From Streptomyces aurantiogriseus (GTDB lineage: Bacteria > Actinomycetota > Actinomycetes > Streptomycetales > Streptomycetaceae), in contig NZ_BMSX01000002.1 in the NCBI RefSeq assembly GCF_014649375.1, positions 318,619 through 382,618 of the forward strand: 64,000 nt of DNA, read 5' to 3'. Each line of letters begins with the position of its first letter. Position 1 is the stretch's first letter. Below are positions 1-10,041 of the stretch, piece by piece. A program made the position numbers and the translations under genes. The notes beneath the pieces are model-generated. The model saw nothing but the letters and a program-made list of their open reading frames with translations. It searched no databases and was not told the origin of the DNA.

Positions 1-2
1 GG

Positions 3-374
3 GTGTCGAGCCAAGACCTCACCAAACTGGCCGATGACCTCGACGACATGCAGGATCACCTGGACAAGCAGGTCAGGCGAATGGATGCGATCGTCGACCG
101 CATCGAGGCGGGTTGGCGAGGACCGGCGGCGACGGCGTACCGCGGGTTCCACCGTGCGGCGGCCGAGGACGCCGTGCGCATCCGTGAAGTGATCCGGCAC
201 CTCGAGCAGGCCGTGCGTCTGAGCCGGGACGGCTTCACGGAACAGGACCTGGACGTGATGGCCCGACTGCGGAGCATTCCGGTGGACATCGACAGCGAGG
301 TCGACAAACTGTCGACACCGAACCCGGAGACGACCGGGCCCGTCCCTCCGCGCAGCAGTCTCGACTCCTTCTGA
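3..374 (+). CDS. WXG100/ESAT-6-like small protein (possibly 5'-incomplete)
   Basis: A 123-residue all-helical protein of the WXG100 type, with a W-R-G turn at residues 38-40 between two predicted amphipathic helices and a Pro/Ser-rich tail. WXG100 proteins are small substrates or partners of type VII (ESX) secretion. The GTG start at position 3 is the first available codon, and the window begins two bases earlier, so the true start and its ribosome site may lie upstream. The next gene is a second WXG100-type protein and the third is a large toxin. This matches the usual order in actinobacterial ESX-linked polymorphic toxin loci, where the small proteins help deliver or fold the toxin. No secretion ATPase is visible here. 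The family assignment rests on helix pattern and WXG position only. Confidence 0.6.
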   Translation: MSSQDLTKLADDLDDMQDHLDKQVRRMDAIVDRIEAGWRGPAATAYRGFHRAAAEDAVRIREVIRHLEQAVRLSRDGFTEQDLDVMARLRSIPVDIDSEVDKLSTPNPETTGPVPPRSSLDSF

Positions 375-433
375 CGGCCTCTCCGAGAACCTCTGCCGCA
401 ACCGCGACGACGACACCTACGAAACGGGGAACC

Positions 434-748
434 ATGCCGACCGGGAGCGCGGACGACGGGCACATAACCGTCTCCTTCGCCACCCTCCGCGAGCTCGCAG
501 CCGAACTGGAGGACATCCTCAAAAAGCTCAACGACAGTCTGGACGACCTCCACGACCGGGTCGTGCCGGTCGTGCTGTCCTGGGAGGGGGAGGCCCGCGA
601 GGTCTTCGTCGACAAACTCGACGAGTGGGACCGCTCGGCCCAGGACCTGCAGGCGGCCCAGAAGTGGCTGCACGAGTGCGCGACCACGAGCCACATCAAC
701 TATGCGGCAGCGCACCAGGCCGTGCTGCGCGGCTGGGGGGCCGGCTGA
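434..748 (+). CDS. WXG100 family protein
   Basis: A 104-residue helical-hairpin protein with a clear W-E-G turn at residues 50-52 followed by A-R-E-V-F, typical of WXG100 proteins that travel through type VII secretion systems. The start is ATG, and the stop overlaps the ATG of the toxin gene by one base (TGATG), so the two are translationally coupled. Together with the preceding WXG100-like gene this suggests a heterodimeric helical chaperone or targeting pair for the downstream toxin, as described for LXG/WXG toxin loci in Gram-positive bacteria. That partner role is inferred from gene order. Confidence 0.75.
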   Translation: MPTGSADDGHITVSFATLRELAAELEDILKKLNDSLDDLHDRVVPVVLSWEGEAREVFVDKLDEWDRSAQDLQAAQKWLHECATTSHINYAAAHQAVLRGWGAG

Positions 749-2484
749 TGGGGACGCCACCGCCGGGCCAGAACGGCACCATCGACGTCAAGCCGGCCGA
801 CCTCCACCGTGTCTCCGGTGGTGTGGCGAGCCAGCAGACGGTGATGGACAAAGGCGCCAAGAGCCTGCTCGACGATCTGCACAAGTACCCGGACGCCGGC
901 GGCTACGGCACCTCGCCCCAGGCGTTCGCGACGTCGTACGTCAAGGTCGGCAACCGCTTCCTCGAGGTATGGGCCAAGAGCGTCGTCAGCATCGGGGGAG
1001 CGGCAGTCGGCTTCACCTCGACGGCCAACACCTACGCGAAGGCGGAGGCGGCCAACGATCCCACAGGGAAGGCGAAGCCCGTCGTCCAGCCGTTGCCGAA
1101 GGTCATCGAGAAGCCGCCCGCCTACGGCTCCGTGCCGAATCTGAAGTGGGGCGACGACGACGGCGGCGACGACTTCATCCGCAGAATCCTCGAGTGGGTG
1201 CCCGAGCCGGTCCGGGACGTGCTGAGGCCGGTGGTGAAGCACGCCTTCCGGATGGGCAAGGTCGCCGAGGTCTATCCGTTTCCACAGCAGCACTACCTGA
1301 ACTCGCTGTCCAAGGCGTGGATGGCGACGACCACCTCGCTCTCCATGGCGGAGAGCGGGCTGACCGGGAACGTCAGCAGCATCACGCAGCAGACCAACAG
1401 TGAGTGGCACGACGCGATGCGCCAGTTCTGCAGCTCGCTGTGGGGCACGACGGCGTGGGGCAAGAGCCGCGAGGGCTACGAGTGGAAACACGACACCTCC
1501 TCCTCGCAGACCGCCACCCACCCCGTGATGACCGTGCTGTTCGACACGGCCCAGAAAGTCAGCGACCTCCTCTACGAATTCGCCGAGGCGGCCGTCTATC
1601 TCAATCGCGAGGTATGGGACGTCTACCTCGAGGCCGTACGCGACGCGATCCCCAAGGTCGAGGTCAACCTCAAGGACGGCGTCGGCATGGACGACGTCAA
1701 GGGCCTGGTCAAAGGCGTGGTCAAGGGTGTCGCCAAGGGCGCGAGCCAGCTGGGGCAGGGCATCGTCCTGAACATGGACACCGCCAAGCTGAACTCGATC
1801 GTCACCGCGTACAACCGGCGGGTCGACGCGCTCGTCCCGCAACTCGACGCGCTCATGGGACCGTTGGACGAGGCGCACCGGAGCGCTCCGAAATTCGAAG
1901 CCCAGGAGGCGCGTGCGGAGGGCTTCGGCATGCGGGCCCTGGAGGAGTTCAAGGACTCGAAGGTCTGGCTGAAGGTCGACTCGACCGGCACGTACGACCT
2001 CAACCTCGCCGCCAACGAGTACATGGAGAACGGCCACACCCTGGACAAGCACGTCGGCAAGACGGATGAGCAGCTCGCGCAGCGCCTGCGCGACCAGCAG
2101 GCGAACGGCCCGACGCAGACCTGGCCGTACGGCAAGCCGAAGCCCAGCGCCTCTTCGGCCTTCCCGAACTACCGGCGGGCGGAGGAGCTGACCGAGTACA
2201 ACCTCAACCAGAACAAGGCCGCCATCGAGGCGTGGATCAAGGGCCCGCCACCGCCGGGGGACGGACAGGTCAAAGATTTCCACTCGATCGCGCCGAACGG
2301 CGAGACCAGCGGCCGCAGCGTGTTCAAGCAGCCGGTGGACCCGAACGACCCGCTGTCCGGGTACAAGCAGGGCGGCATGAACGCCAAGGCGTACGACGTC
2401 ACCGGCATCGACACGCGGATCCGGTATGACAGCAACCGCACCCCGCCGTTCACCGTCATGACGTCGATGCCCTCAAAGTCCTAG
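748..2484 (+). CDS. Polymorphic toxin with C-terminal RNase A-like (CdiA-CT type) domain
   Basis: A 578-residue protein. The N-terminal part (about 1-410) is mostly helical, lacks a classical signal peptide, and includes Lys/Gly/Val-rich segments near residue 320. The last 150 residues match the bacterial CdiA-CT RNase A-like fold: the G-H-T-L-D-K-H-V-G-K motif with His430 and His435, then T-D-E-Q-L-A-Q-R-L, an S-S-A-F-P-N-Y segment, and a terminal P-F-T-V-M-T-S-M-P strand carrying Thr572. In the Yersinia kristensenii member of this family, one His from the first motif and a C-terminal Thr are catalytic, so tRNA/RNA cleavage in target cells is expected. The ATG at 748 overlaps the WXG100 stop codon; the reading frame is open further upstream, but this start fits the coupling. 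A candidate immunity gene follows. Confidence 0.75.
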   Translation: MGTPPPGQNGTIDVKPADLHRVSGGVASQQTVMDKGAKSLLDDLHKYPDAGGYGTSPQAFATSYVKVGNRFLEVWAKSVVSIGGAAVGFTSTANTYAKAEAANDPTGKAKPVVQPLPKVIEKPPAYGSVPNLKWGDDDGGDDFIRRILEWVPEPVRDVLRPVVKHAFRMGKVAEVYPFPQQHYLNSLSKAWMATTTSLSMAESGLTGNVSSITQQTNSEWHDAMRQFCSSLWGTTAWGKSREGYEWKHDTSSSQTATHPVMTVLFDTAQKVSDLLYEFAEAAVYLNREVWDVYLEAVRDAIPKVEVNLKDGVGMDDVKGLVKGVVKGVAKGASQLGQGIVLNMDTAKLNSIVTAYNRRVDALVPQLDALMGPLDEAHRSAPKFEAQEARAEGFGMRALEEFKDSKVWLKVDSTGTYDLNLAANEYMENGHTLDKHVGKTDEQLAQRLRDQQANGPTQTWPYGKPKPSASSAFPNYRRAEELTEYNLNQNKAAIEAWIKGPPPPGDGQVKDFHSIAPNGETSGRSVFKQPVDPNDPLSGYKQGGMNAKAYDVTGIDTRIRYDSNRTPPFTVMTSMPSKS

Positions 2485-2511
2485 CGCCCCGCCGAGGAAG
2501 GCCAGCACCAC

Positions 2512-3078
2512 ATGTCCGTCGACCAGACCTCCTGGGAAGCCGCGGTACGCCACCTGTTCGAGGACGCATACCCGTACGACGCCACAGGTCCACGTCGCCA
2601 CGAGGACTGGGTCCTCGACGTCCTCGCACTGATGGCCCGGGCTGTCTCGGATCCCCGGGGCTGGACCGGTCTCGACGACGCGGCGCAGCTCCCGGAGCGC
2701 GAGGGGTCCCCCACGTACCCGTTCGCCGCGCATCCCCCGGAGTACATTGCGCAGCGTCTCCACGAGATCGACCGGGCCAGCGCCGAGAACCTACTGCTGG
2801 CCCTGACGGACGACTGCTGCACCCTGTCCAACCTGGAGCGCTTCACGGAGAGCGAGGAGGAACTGCGGGCGATGGCACGCACGATCCTCGCGCGGTACGG
2901 GGACGGGGCCACCTATCACACCAACGTCAGCAGGCCCGGCCCTGTGCCCGGCACACTCGACTTCACGACGTCACACTGGGGGTACAGCCCGCTGAGCGAC
3001 GTCTACTCGGAGGACTGCGGCCTGATCGTCGTCTCCGACACCGAGGTGGGCATGTTCTGGAACTTCTCCGACTACTGA
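2512..3078 (+). CDS. Candidate immunity protein for the upstream toxin
   Basis: A 188-residue acidic soluble protein with no signal peptide or membrane segment. The ATG at 2512 follows a GAGGAAGG ribosome site 10 nt upstream, and the gene starts 27 nt after the toxin stop. I do not recognise a named family. Position immediately downstream of an RNase A-type toxin, similar size, acidity and cytosolic character are what is expected of a cognate immunity protein in polymorphic toxin systems. The C-terminal half contains the segment H-W-G-Y-S-P-L and an E-D-C-G motif near residue 170. The immunity role is an inference from context. Confidence 0.5.
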   Translation: MSVDQTSWEAAVRHLFEDAYPYDATGPRRHEDWVLDVLALMARAVSDPRGWTGLDDAAQLPEREGSPTYPFAAHPPEYIAQRLHEIDRASAENLLLALTDDCCTLSNLERFTESEEELRAMARTILARYGDGATYHTNVSRPGPVPGTLDFTTSHWGYSPLSDVYSEDCGLIVVSDTEVGMFWNFSDY

Positions 3079-3125
3079 CCCGTCGGAGCACAGGCCCTTA
3101 CCAGGTCATTTGAGAGGATGTCCCC

Positions 3126-3425
3126 GTGCTCACCCGTTCCGCCTCCTATCCCGACCGGGAGACCGCCCAATGGGCCACGCAGCAGGTGGTGACCGCCAAC
3201 GAGCAGGTCATCCACCGCTGGCTTGCCCAGGGCACCAGGGCCCGCCTCACCATCGAGGCCGCCTGGCCCTCCCGCGAGGAGCCCGTGGGCCGGGTCCAGC
3301 TGGAGGCCGACCTGCTGGCCGGGCGGGGGCCCGTCGATGTCCGCGCGGCGCGCGTCGTGCTGCACCGCGAGCCGTCGAGCCCGCACGGCTTCGTCGTCCA
3401 CACGACCGTCCCGTTCTACCTGTAG
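3126..3425 (+). CDS. Stand-alone C-terminal fragment of an RNase A-like toxin domain
   Basis: A 99-residue protein that looks like the second half of the CdiA-CT RNase A-like domain. It has an R-S-A-S-Y-P-D-R-E-T-A segment, a long helix with N-x-x-V-I-H-R-W-L-A-Q-G, a P-V-G-R-V strand and a terminal G-F-V-V-H-T-T-V-P strand. It lacks the first catalytic segment (the G-H-x5-H-V-G motif). In frame upstream there is a TGA at 3111-3113, so the missing part is not simply hidden by start choice. The GTG at 3126 is the only start that gives this product. It lies between two immunity-type genes, 13 nt before a CdiI-like gene. It is most likely a displaced orphan toxin module available for recombination, or a remnant. 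Confidence 0.6.
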   Translation: MLTRSASYPDRETAQWATQQVVTANEQVIHRWLAQGTRARLTIEAAWPSREEPVGRVQLEADLLAGRGPVDVRAARVVLHREPSSPHGFVVHTTVPFYL

Positions 3426-3438
3426 GGGCTGCCCGCAC

Positions 3439-4095
3439 ATGTCCATGAAGCCCCTCGAACACGACCGCCGGTACGGCGAGCTGGACCAAGTGATGCGCGC
3501 CTACCTGGGGCAGCCGGCTGACGACACTCCGGAGCGGCGCAGCCGCGCGCTGGACGCGTACCTCCGTCACACATGGCACACGCGCCCTTGGGCCATCGCG
3601 GAGGCGGAGCGCCAGCTGCGCGAGTACAGCAGCAACCCGCCGGGCCGCATCCGGCAGAGGCTGGGCGAGTTCTACGCGATCCCGGACACCGGGATCGTCG
3701 AGTCGGAGATCGGCGACTGGCTGATGGTGCTGGCCGACCACCTGAGGAAGAGCATCGAGGAAGGCGACGTCCCGGAACCGTCGCCCCCGCAGACTCACTG
3801 GGAGTGGCACGCGCGGTTCCCGGAAACCGCGCAACTGCTCGGCGGCTGGTTCTCGCAGGACATCGTCGACGAGTTCCCCGACCACGACGCCGCCGTTGCC
3901 GACTACGCCGCCACCACCGACCCCCAACTGGTCGCACGCCTCGTGGGCGAACTCCACGAGCTGCTCGCCCTCCCCCTGGACGAGGGCGACTACGCCCTGG
4001 CAGCCGCCGAACTCGGCATGGAAGTCGGCCCGCCCGAGCCGTTCTCCTACGGCGCCTGGTTCCAGTCGGTGGCGGCGGCGCTGGCCGGCGGCTGA
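3439..4095 (+). CDS. CdiI-like contact-dependent growth inhibition immunity protein
   Basis: A 218-residue cytosolic protein resembling the actinobacterial contact-dependent growth inhibition immunity family. The C-terminal half (about 120-216) carries the features of the CdiI family that neutralises RNase A-type CdiA toxins: L-L-G-G-W-F-S-Q-D, an acidic D-H-D-A-A-V segment, L-V-G-E-L-H-E-L-L-A-L-P-L-D, and E-L-G-M-E-V-G-P-P. The N-terminal half is a second helical domain with H-T-W-H-T-R-P-W. The ATG at 3439 is used; a second ATG at 3445 would shorten it by two residues. It directly follows the free RNase A fragment, so it is probably the antidote for that second toxin type rather than for the full-length toxin at 748. 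That pairing is inferred. Confidence 0.7.
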   Translation: MSMKPLEHDRRYGELDQVMRAYLGQPADDTPERRSRALDAYLRHTWHTRPWAIAEAERQLREYSSNPPGRIRQRLGEFYAIPDTGIVESEIGDWLMVLADHLRKSIEEGDVPEPSPPQTHWEWHARFPETAQLLGGWFSQDIVDEFPDHDAAVADYAATTDPQLVARLVGELHELLALPLDEGDYALAAAELGMEVGPPEPFSYGAWFQSVAAALAGG

Positions 4096-4554
4096 TCCGG
4101 GCTTGAGGCCGCCATCCACCCCTCGTGCGCCGGGCTGTACAAGGACCACTGTTACCGGTACGGCTCGGACCCGGTGCTCGTCAGGCAGGTCGAGGCGCCG
4201 CTCGTGCCGTTGGCCGCCTCGGACGCCGCCGCGCTGATGGCACCCTCGTCGCCGGCAGTGACGGTGACCGCTTTGTCGTGTTGGTCCAGTGGACGACCGA
4301 CGCATCCGGCGGCAAGGGGCACCCGGGTGTTCGGGAAGGGGCTCCGGGGCACGGTCCGTGACTGTGATCAGGGGGACGAGGCACGCGCCAAAGCCATCCA
4401 ACAACTGGAGTCACAAGCCCCAGCAGGACATCATCTGTGCCTCGATCCGATCTACAGCACGGGCCAGACCACGGGCACCGGTACGGGTGAGCCCGAGGAG
4501 GGAACACCATCACCGAGCCCCGGCCCGAGCCCCACACCGCCAGGAGCCCACTGA
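4096..4554 (+). pseudogene. Decayed ORF, 3' part of a secreted or surface protein
   Basis: This stretch between the immunity gene and the lipoprotein has coding character without one intact gene. The frame continuing straight after the immunity stop stays open to 4554 and reads H-P-S-C-A-G-L-Y-K-D-H-C-Y-R-Y early on, then looks non-coding near 4200-4320, and ends in an E-E-G-T-P-S-P-S-P-G tail. The third frame (about 4200-4330) gives a better segment, D-G-D-R-F-V-V-L-V-Q-W-T-T-D. That is the pattern of an older gene broken by at least two frameshifts. A shorter ATG start at 4174 could produce 126 residues in the first frame, but I see no ribosome site. No family recognised. Confidence 0.35.
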
Positions 4555-4559
4555 ACGCC

Positions 4560-5366
4560 ATGAACAGGACCGCGCCGACGCTGATCGCATGCCTCCTGGC
4601 AGTGCTGCTCACCGCATGCGACGCCTTCAAGGCTCCCAGCCCCGAGGAGCTCACCCCCATGCCCGGCAACGTCCCCACGACACCGCAGTATCGGACGGCG
4701 GACGACGTGGTGGCGGCGCTGAAACGCGGCGGCGTCGACTGCGACGTGCTGCGGCGCAGGGCCGAGGGCCTCGACTGCGCGGCCCGGATCGACGGAGCCG
4801 AGGTGGAGAACCAGATCCAGGTCCTGGAGCCCGAGGAGTTCAGCCGGAACGAGATCGGAGACTCCATCGCCGGCTGGCGCACCAGCGGCAACACCATCGT
4901 GGCGGCGGGCAACTGGTTCATCCGCGTCCTGCCGAACGGCACACCCGCCTACTCCGAGACGATCGCCAAGGCCGTCGACGCCGTCGTCCTTCCTCCCCTG
5001 TACCACCTGCCCTCCATCCCCAAGACGCCCACGTACAAAAGCGTTGACGCACTCGCCGACGCGCTGGACCAGTCCGTCGGCTGCTCCCAGCGGAAGAAGT
5101 CGCCGGACGAACTGCTGTGCAGCACGAAGGCGGCCAGGACGCATCCCTGCGGTGAGTCCGGCGACGGACGCGACGCCGGGCTCAGGCTCCACGTCGGCCC
5201 CACAGTCCGCGACGACTACATTCGGCTGCTCCTCAGCGACGACCACGTCCCTTACTACGTCGTCACGGCCGGCAACTGGACGATCCAGTTCTGCGACACC
5301 GCCACGGGGCAGGAAGCGGCCCGCGAGTTGGGCGGAGTCGTGGTCGATCACACGACGGGCAAGTGA
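4560..5366 (+). CDS. Lipoprotein with two tandem homologous domains
   Basis: A 268-residue exported lipoprotein. A signal peptide runs to the lipobox L-L-T-A-C, with the acylated cysteine near residue 20. After a short Pro-rich linker there are two similar domains. Each begins with Y-(R/K)-(T/S)-(A/V)-D-x-(V/L), has a Cys pair region (G-V-D-C-D and S-V-G-C-S), and contains an A-G-N-W-(F/T)-I strand, at about residues 44-125 and 165-255. An internal duplication is therefore visible. The family is unknown to me. It ends the plus-strand toxin-locus run and may be a surface protein of that locus, though neighbours alone do not prove a link. The ATG at 4560 gives the best signal peptide. Confidence 0.65.
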   Translation: MNRTAPTLIACLLAVLLTACDAFKAPSPEELTPMPGNVPTTPQYRTADDVVAALKRGGVDCDVLRRRAEGLDCAARIDGAEVENQIQVLEPEEFSRNEIGDSIAGWRTSGNTIVAAGNWFIRVLPNGTPAYSETIAKAVDAVVLPPLYHLPSIPKTPTYKSVDALADALDQSVGCSQRKKSPDELLCSTKAARTHPCGESGDGRDAGLRLHVGPTVRDDYIRLLLSDDHVPYYVVTAGNWTIQFCDTATGQEAARELGGVVVDHTTGK

Positions 5367-5675
5367 GCCGGTGTGGCGACACGGCGCATTGGGGCTGTCG
5401 GCTGTTCGGCACCGCCGAGTGGTGGAGATGACGGCCTGCGGGCTCGGTGCCCCGCGCGGGCAGAACATGTCGTACACCGATCCGGGGCGGACAGACCGCT
5501 TGTTCGGCTCCGACTGCTGCCTCCACGCTTGTGGGGCTGCACATAAGTGCGCCGCGTCGGGGGTTTGCGGGACCAGGTCAGGCCGACCTGACGATGTGCC
5601 TCCGTGTACACGGTCTGCGCGGCGTCCCGGCTCGACGGCCACCGCGGTGTCGACCGACTCTGAGGCTCGCCCGTC
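5367..5675. other. Intergenic region between convergent genes
   Basis: About 309 bases separate the lipoprotein stop from the stop of the minus-strand helicase gene. No reading frame here has convincing coding character. There is one short perfect hairpin, GTCAGG-CCGA-CCTGAC at 5577-5592, too small and lacking a T-run to be a confident terminator. Nothing else seen. Confidence 0.4.
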
Positions 5676-7823
5676 TCACATGCCCGCCTCCACGAGGAAC
5701 GAACTGGGTTTCCCGGACCAGGAGACGTACAGGCTGTCGCGGGCCCTGGTGCAGGCGACGAACAGCAGGCAGCGTTCGGACATCATGTCCGTCTCGTGCT
5801 GCTTGGCGTCCACCTCGGGCGGCGTGACCGCTTTCGGGAAGGGCAGCGCATCTTCGTTGACGCCGATGACCGCTACGCAGCGGAACTCCAGCCCCTTGAA
5901 CGAGTGCATGGTCCCGACCCGCACGGTTTCCGCCTCCCCCGCGGCATCGGCGGCGCGCAGCGGTGCCGCGGGGATGCCGGCGGCCTTCAGGTGCGCCACC
6001 GTCTTCGCGCACGTCTTGTTGAAGCGGGTGCTGACGCCTATCTCCCCGGCGCCGACGCCCGCCTCCAGCCACTCCCGTACCCGGGCGACCAGCGCGTCCA
6101 GTTCGTCGTCCTCCTCCTCCGCCGCGTGCACGGCGGGCCCGTCGCCGTGCAGCGCGGAGCGGTACCCGAGCAGCGTGTCGTCGCGGCCCTCGTCCTCGAG
6201 CTGGGCGATGGGGCGGCCGACGAGCAGGGCCGTGGACCAGCGCAGGATCTCCTGCGTGCTGCGGTAGTTCTTGCGCAGCTTCACCGACCGGCCGGTCACC
6301 TTGATGCCCAGCGACTTCAGCGACACCTTCGAGTCGTAGATGCGCTGGTGCGGGTCGCCCGCGACGAAGAGGTCGTCCGGGCGGGCGGGTACGGCCGCGC
6401 GCAGCAGACGCCACTGCGCCGGGTGCAGGTCCTGCGCCTCGTCCACCACGACATGCCGGTACTGCGGGCCCTTGTCCTCCAGCAGATGCGCTGCCTCCGC
6501 GCACGTCTGCAGCCAGGTGCGGGCCCCGTCCTCGGCCAGGCCGGCCGTGAACCGCTCCACCGTCTCCCACACCAGGGGGCGTTGTGCCGCGGCCAGCCGG
6601 CTGCCACGGCCGCGGCGGTCCGCCGCCTCGTACTCGGCCAGGGTCCTGATGTCCTGGGCCAGGATGACGTGACGGTACTCCTGGGCGAGGAACTGCGCGC
6701 TGCCGGTGAAGCCGGTCGCCTTGGCGGCCTTGCCCCAGCGGCTCTCCTCCTCGTTGTGCATCAGCGGTCGCCGCGTCACCGCGCCCGGAGCCTCGGCGAC
6801 GACGCGGCTCGCAAAGCCGTCCACCGTCGAGATGTCCACCCGCTCGCGCAGCTGTGGATCCTCCACGAGGGACTCCAGACCTGAGCGAAGAGCGTTGACG
6901 AGCGCGTTGGTGTACGTCGTGAGCAGGATGCGGTCCCCGTCGCGCAGGTGGCCGAGCAGGTGCTTGACCCGGTGCAGCGCGACCACGGTCTTGCCGGTGC
7001 CCGGCCCGCCGGTGACCTGGGCGGGCCCCGAGTACGACGCCCGGTAGGCCACCTTCCGCTGCGAGGGGTGAAGGAAGACCCGCCAGGCCGCGAAGGGCTT
7101 CTCGAGGATGTCCCGCAGCTCCTCGGACGCCGTCACCAGGGCGATACGGGCCCGGCTGTGCCGGATCGCCGTCTCGTAGTCCTGCGTGTCCACCGGCTGC
7201 GTCGCCGCCTGCAGGGCGGGCGCGACAATGTCCTGCCAGACCTCCTCGACGGTGCAGCCCTCCGCGAGGTACTGCAGGACCTCCCGCTGGTCCTGCGGCA
7301 ACAGCGGCGCGAATATCTCCAGCTGCTCCTTGTCGACGAGCGACCGGGCCTGCCGCAGCGTCTCGTCGTCGATGCCCAGCGCGCGCAGGTCACCGTCGGA
7401 GAACTTCGCGAACAGCCGCTCCTTCGGCGAGTCCTGGGCCACCTGCTCGTACGCCGGCGTGATCTCGTCCAGGGTCGCCGCGTCCCGGATCTCGACGGCC
7501 CGGGTCACCTCGTTGATGCTGGACTTCTGCTTCTTCGCCCAGGCGATGGCCTTGTCGTGGGCCATGACCCGCAGCAGGACGAAGGTGTCCCCGGAGGGCG
7601 GAGCGAGGACGACACCGCGCCAGAACTGGTCGATGCGGATCGTCCGGATCTGTTTGTCCTTCGCGTTCGTCAGACTCTCCAGCTTGAGCCCCGGATCCTT
7701 GAAGAGCTGATCGAGGCTGAGCCGGTTGAACTTCTCCCACGCCTCCAGGACGCCCTTCCTGACCGGGGGCTGGAGCTTGGGGAGCTCGGCGAAGAAGCCG
7801 ATGTCGAAGGCAAGCTGCGGCAT
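5676..7823 (-). CDS. UvrD/Rep-type superfamily 1 helicase with RelE-like N-terminal region
   Basis: A 715-residue protein. The first ~100 residues resemble a RelE/ParE-type toxin fold (K-L-E-S-L-T-N-A-K-D followed by I-D-Q-F-W-R-G-V-V and L-R-V-M-A-H-D-K-A). A helical linker leads to a UvrD-like motor: Walker A V-T-G-G-P-G-T-G-K-T near residue 270, Walker B V-V-V-D-E-A-Q-D-L, Y-D-S/R-x-x-Y-R-S-T motifs, and G-T-M-H-S-F-K-G-L-E-F in the C-terminal half. It should be an ATP-dependent DNA helicase or translocase. Whether the RelE-like part is an active RNase cannot be told. The ATG at 7823 follows an AAGGAT-type ribosome site. It lies 51 nt downstream of the kinase gene on the same strand, probably in one transcript. 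Confidence 0.8.
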   Translation of the reverse strand: MPQLAFDIGFFAELPKLQPPVRKGVLEAWEKFNRLSLDQLFKDPGLKLESLTNAKDKQIRTIRIDQFWRGVVLAPPSGDTFVLLRVMAHDKAIAWAKKQKSSINEVTRAVEIRDAATLDEITPAYEQVAQDSPKERLFAKFSDGDLRALGIDDETLRQARSLVDKEQLEIFAPLLPQDQREVLQYLAEGCTVEEVWQDIVAPALQAATQPVDTQDYETAIRHSRARIALVTASEELRDILEKPFAAWRVFLHPSQRKVAYRASYSGPAQVTGGPGTGKTVVALHRVKHLLGHLRDGDRILLTTYTNALVNALRSGLESLVEDPQLRERVDISTVDGFASRVVAEAPGAVTRRPLMHNEEESRWGKAAKATGFTGSAQFLAQEYRHVILAQDIRTLAEYEAADRRGRGSRLAAAQRPLVWETVERFTAGLAEDGARTWLQTCAEAAHLLEDKGPQYRHVVVDEAQDLHPAQWRLLRAAVPARPDDLFVAGDPHQRIYDSKVSLKSLGIKVTGRSVKLRKNYRSTQEILRWSTALLVGRPIAQLEDEGRDDTLLGYRSALHGDGPAVHAAEEEDDELDALVARVREWLEAGVGAGEIGVSTRFNKTCAKTVAHLKAAGIPAAPLRAADAAGEAETVRVGTMHSFKGLEFRCVAVIGVNEDALPFPKAVTPPEVDAKQHETDMMSERCLLFVACTRARDSLYVSWSGKPSSFLVEAGM

Positions 7824-7874
7824 GGGTGGATCCTTAAGGGCCGGGCGGGGTGTGTCGGGGGAGAAAGGGGCAGG

Positions 7875-9482
<1,608 letters not shown>

Positions 9483-9591
9483 CTGGCCCCCGCCCCCGTC
9501 GAGTGTCCGAAGTGGTCTTCGATGTGCTCGGGGATCAGTGTCGCGGGTGGGGCTTCGGCACGTCCAGCCAGGCCGCGGGTCGCCTACGGCA

Positions 9592-10041
9592 TCAGGCCAG
9601 GCCGGGGGCGTAGCACTCCGCCCAGACGGTCTTGCCCGGGCCCCCGCCGGCGCGTGCGGTGCAGCCCCAGCGGTCGGCCAGCGCCTCGACGAGGAGCAGC
9701 CCGCGCCCACCGTCTCCGGGGCCGTCCTCCTCCGGTGAGGGAACGCGGGGGAGGTGTTCACCGCGAGTGTCGCTGACCTCGATGCGTACGGTGCCGGTGG
9801 CCGGGTCCGCGGTGAGCAGGACGTGGAAGTCCCGGCCGGCCACATGCCCGTGCCGTACGGCGTTCGCGCACAGCTCCGCCACGACGAGGGTGACGGTGTC
9901 GTGCGCGTCGCTGCCGTACGGGAGGCCCCAGGCGTCGAGCCGGTGCCCGCACAGCCGCCGGGCGAGGCGGGCGCCGCGCGGGGTCGAGCTGAAGCGCATC
10001 GCGAACCGGCGGGCGGTGAGGGGTGGTTGTGTTGCGGTCAT
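9592..10041 (-). CDS. RsbW/SpoIIAB-like anti-sigma-type ATP-binding protein
   Basis: A 149-residue GHKL ATPase of the single-domain type common in Streptomyces. The N-box is V-A-E-L-C-A-N-A-V-R-H-G, the G1 box is S-D-T-R-G, and the G2 box is G-D-G-G-R-G-L-L-L-V-E-A-L-A-D-R-W-G. Relatives are anti-sigma factor kinases or partners of XRE/DUF397 pairs. It starts at ATG 10041 and is divergent from the XRE regulator across a 121-nt promoter region. That arrangement is the standard three-gene regulatory module in streptomycetes (as in whiJ/abaA-like loci), so it is probably involved in developmental or antibiotic control. The specific target is unknown. Confidence 0.8.
   Translation of the reverse strand: MTATQPPLTARRFAMRFSSTPRGARLARRLCGHRLDAWGLPYGSDAHDTVTLVVAELCANAVRHGHVAGRDFHVLLTADPATGTVRIEVSDTRGEHLPRVPSPEEDGPGDGGRGLLLVEALADRWGCTARAGGGPGKTVWAECYAPGLA

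Noticed and set aside
5577..5592. Short perfect hairpin as terminator
   Set aside because: Only 6 bp of stem with no T-run; too weak to call in this GC background.
9483..9845. N-terminal extension of the kinase
   Set aside because: The upstream in-frame part reads as Arg/Pro/Ser-rich antisense of the ATPase gene; GTG 9482 has a ribosome site and abuts the kinase fold.
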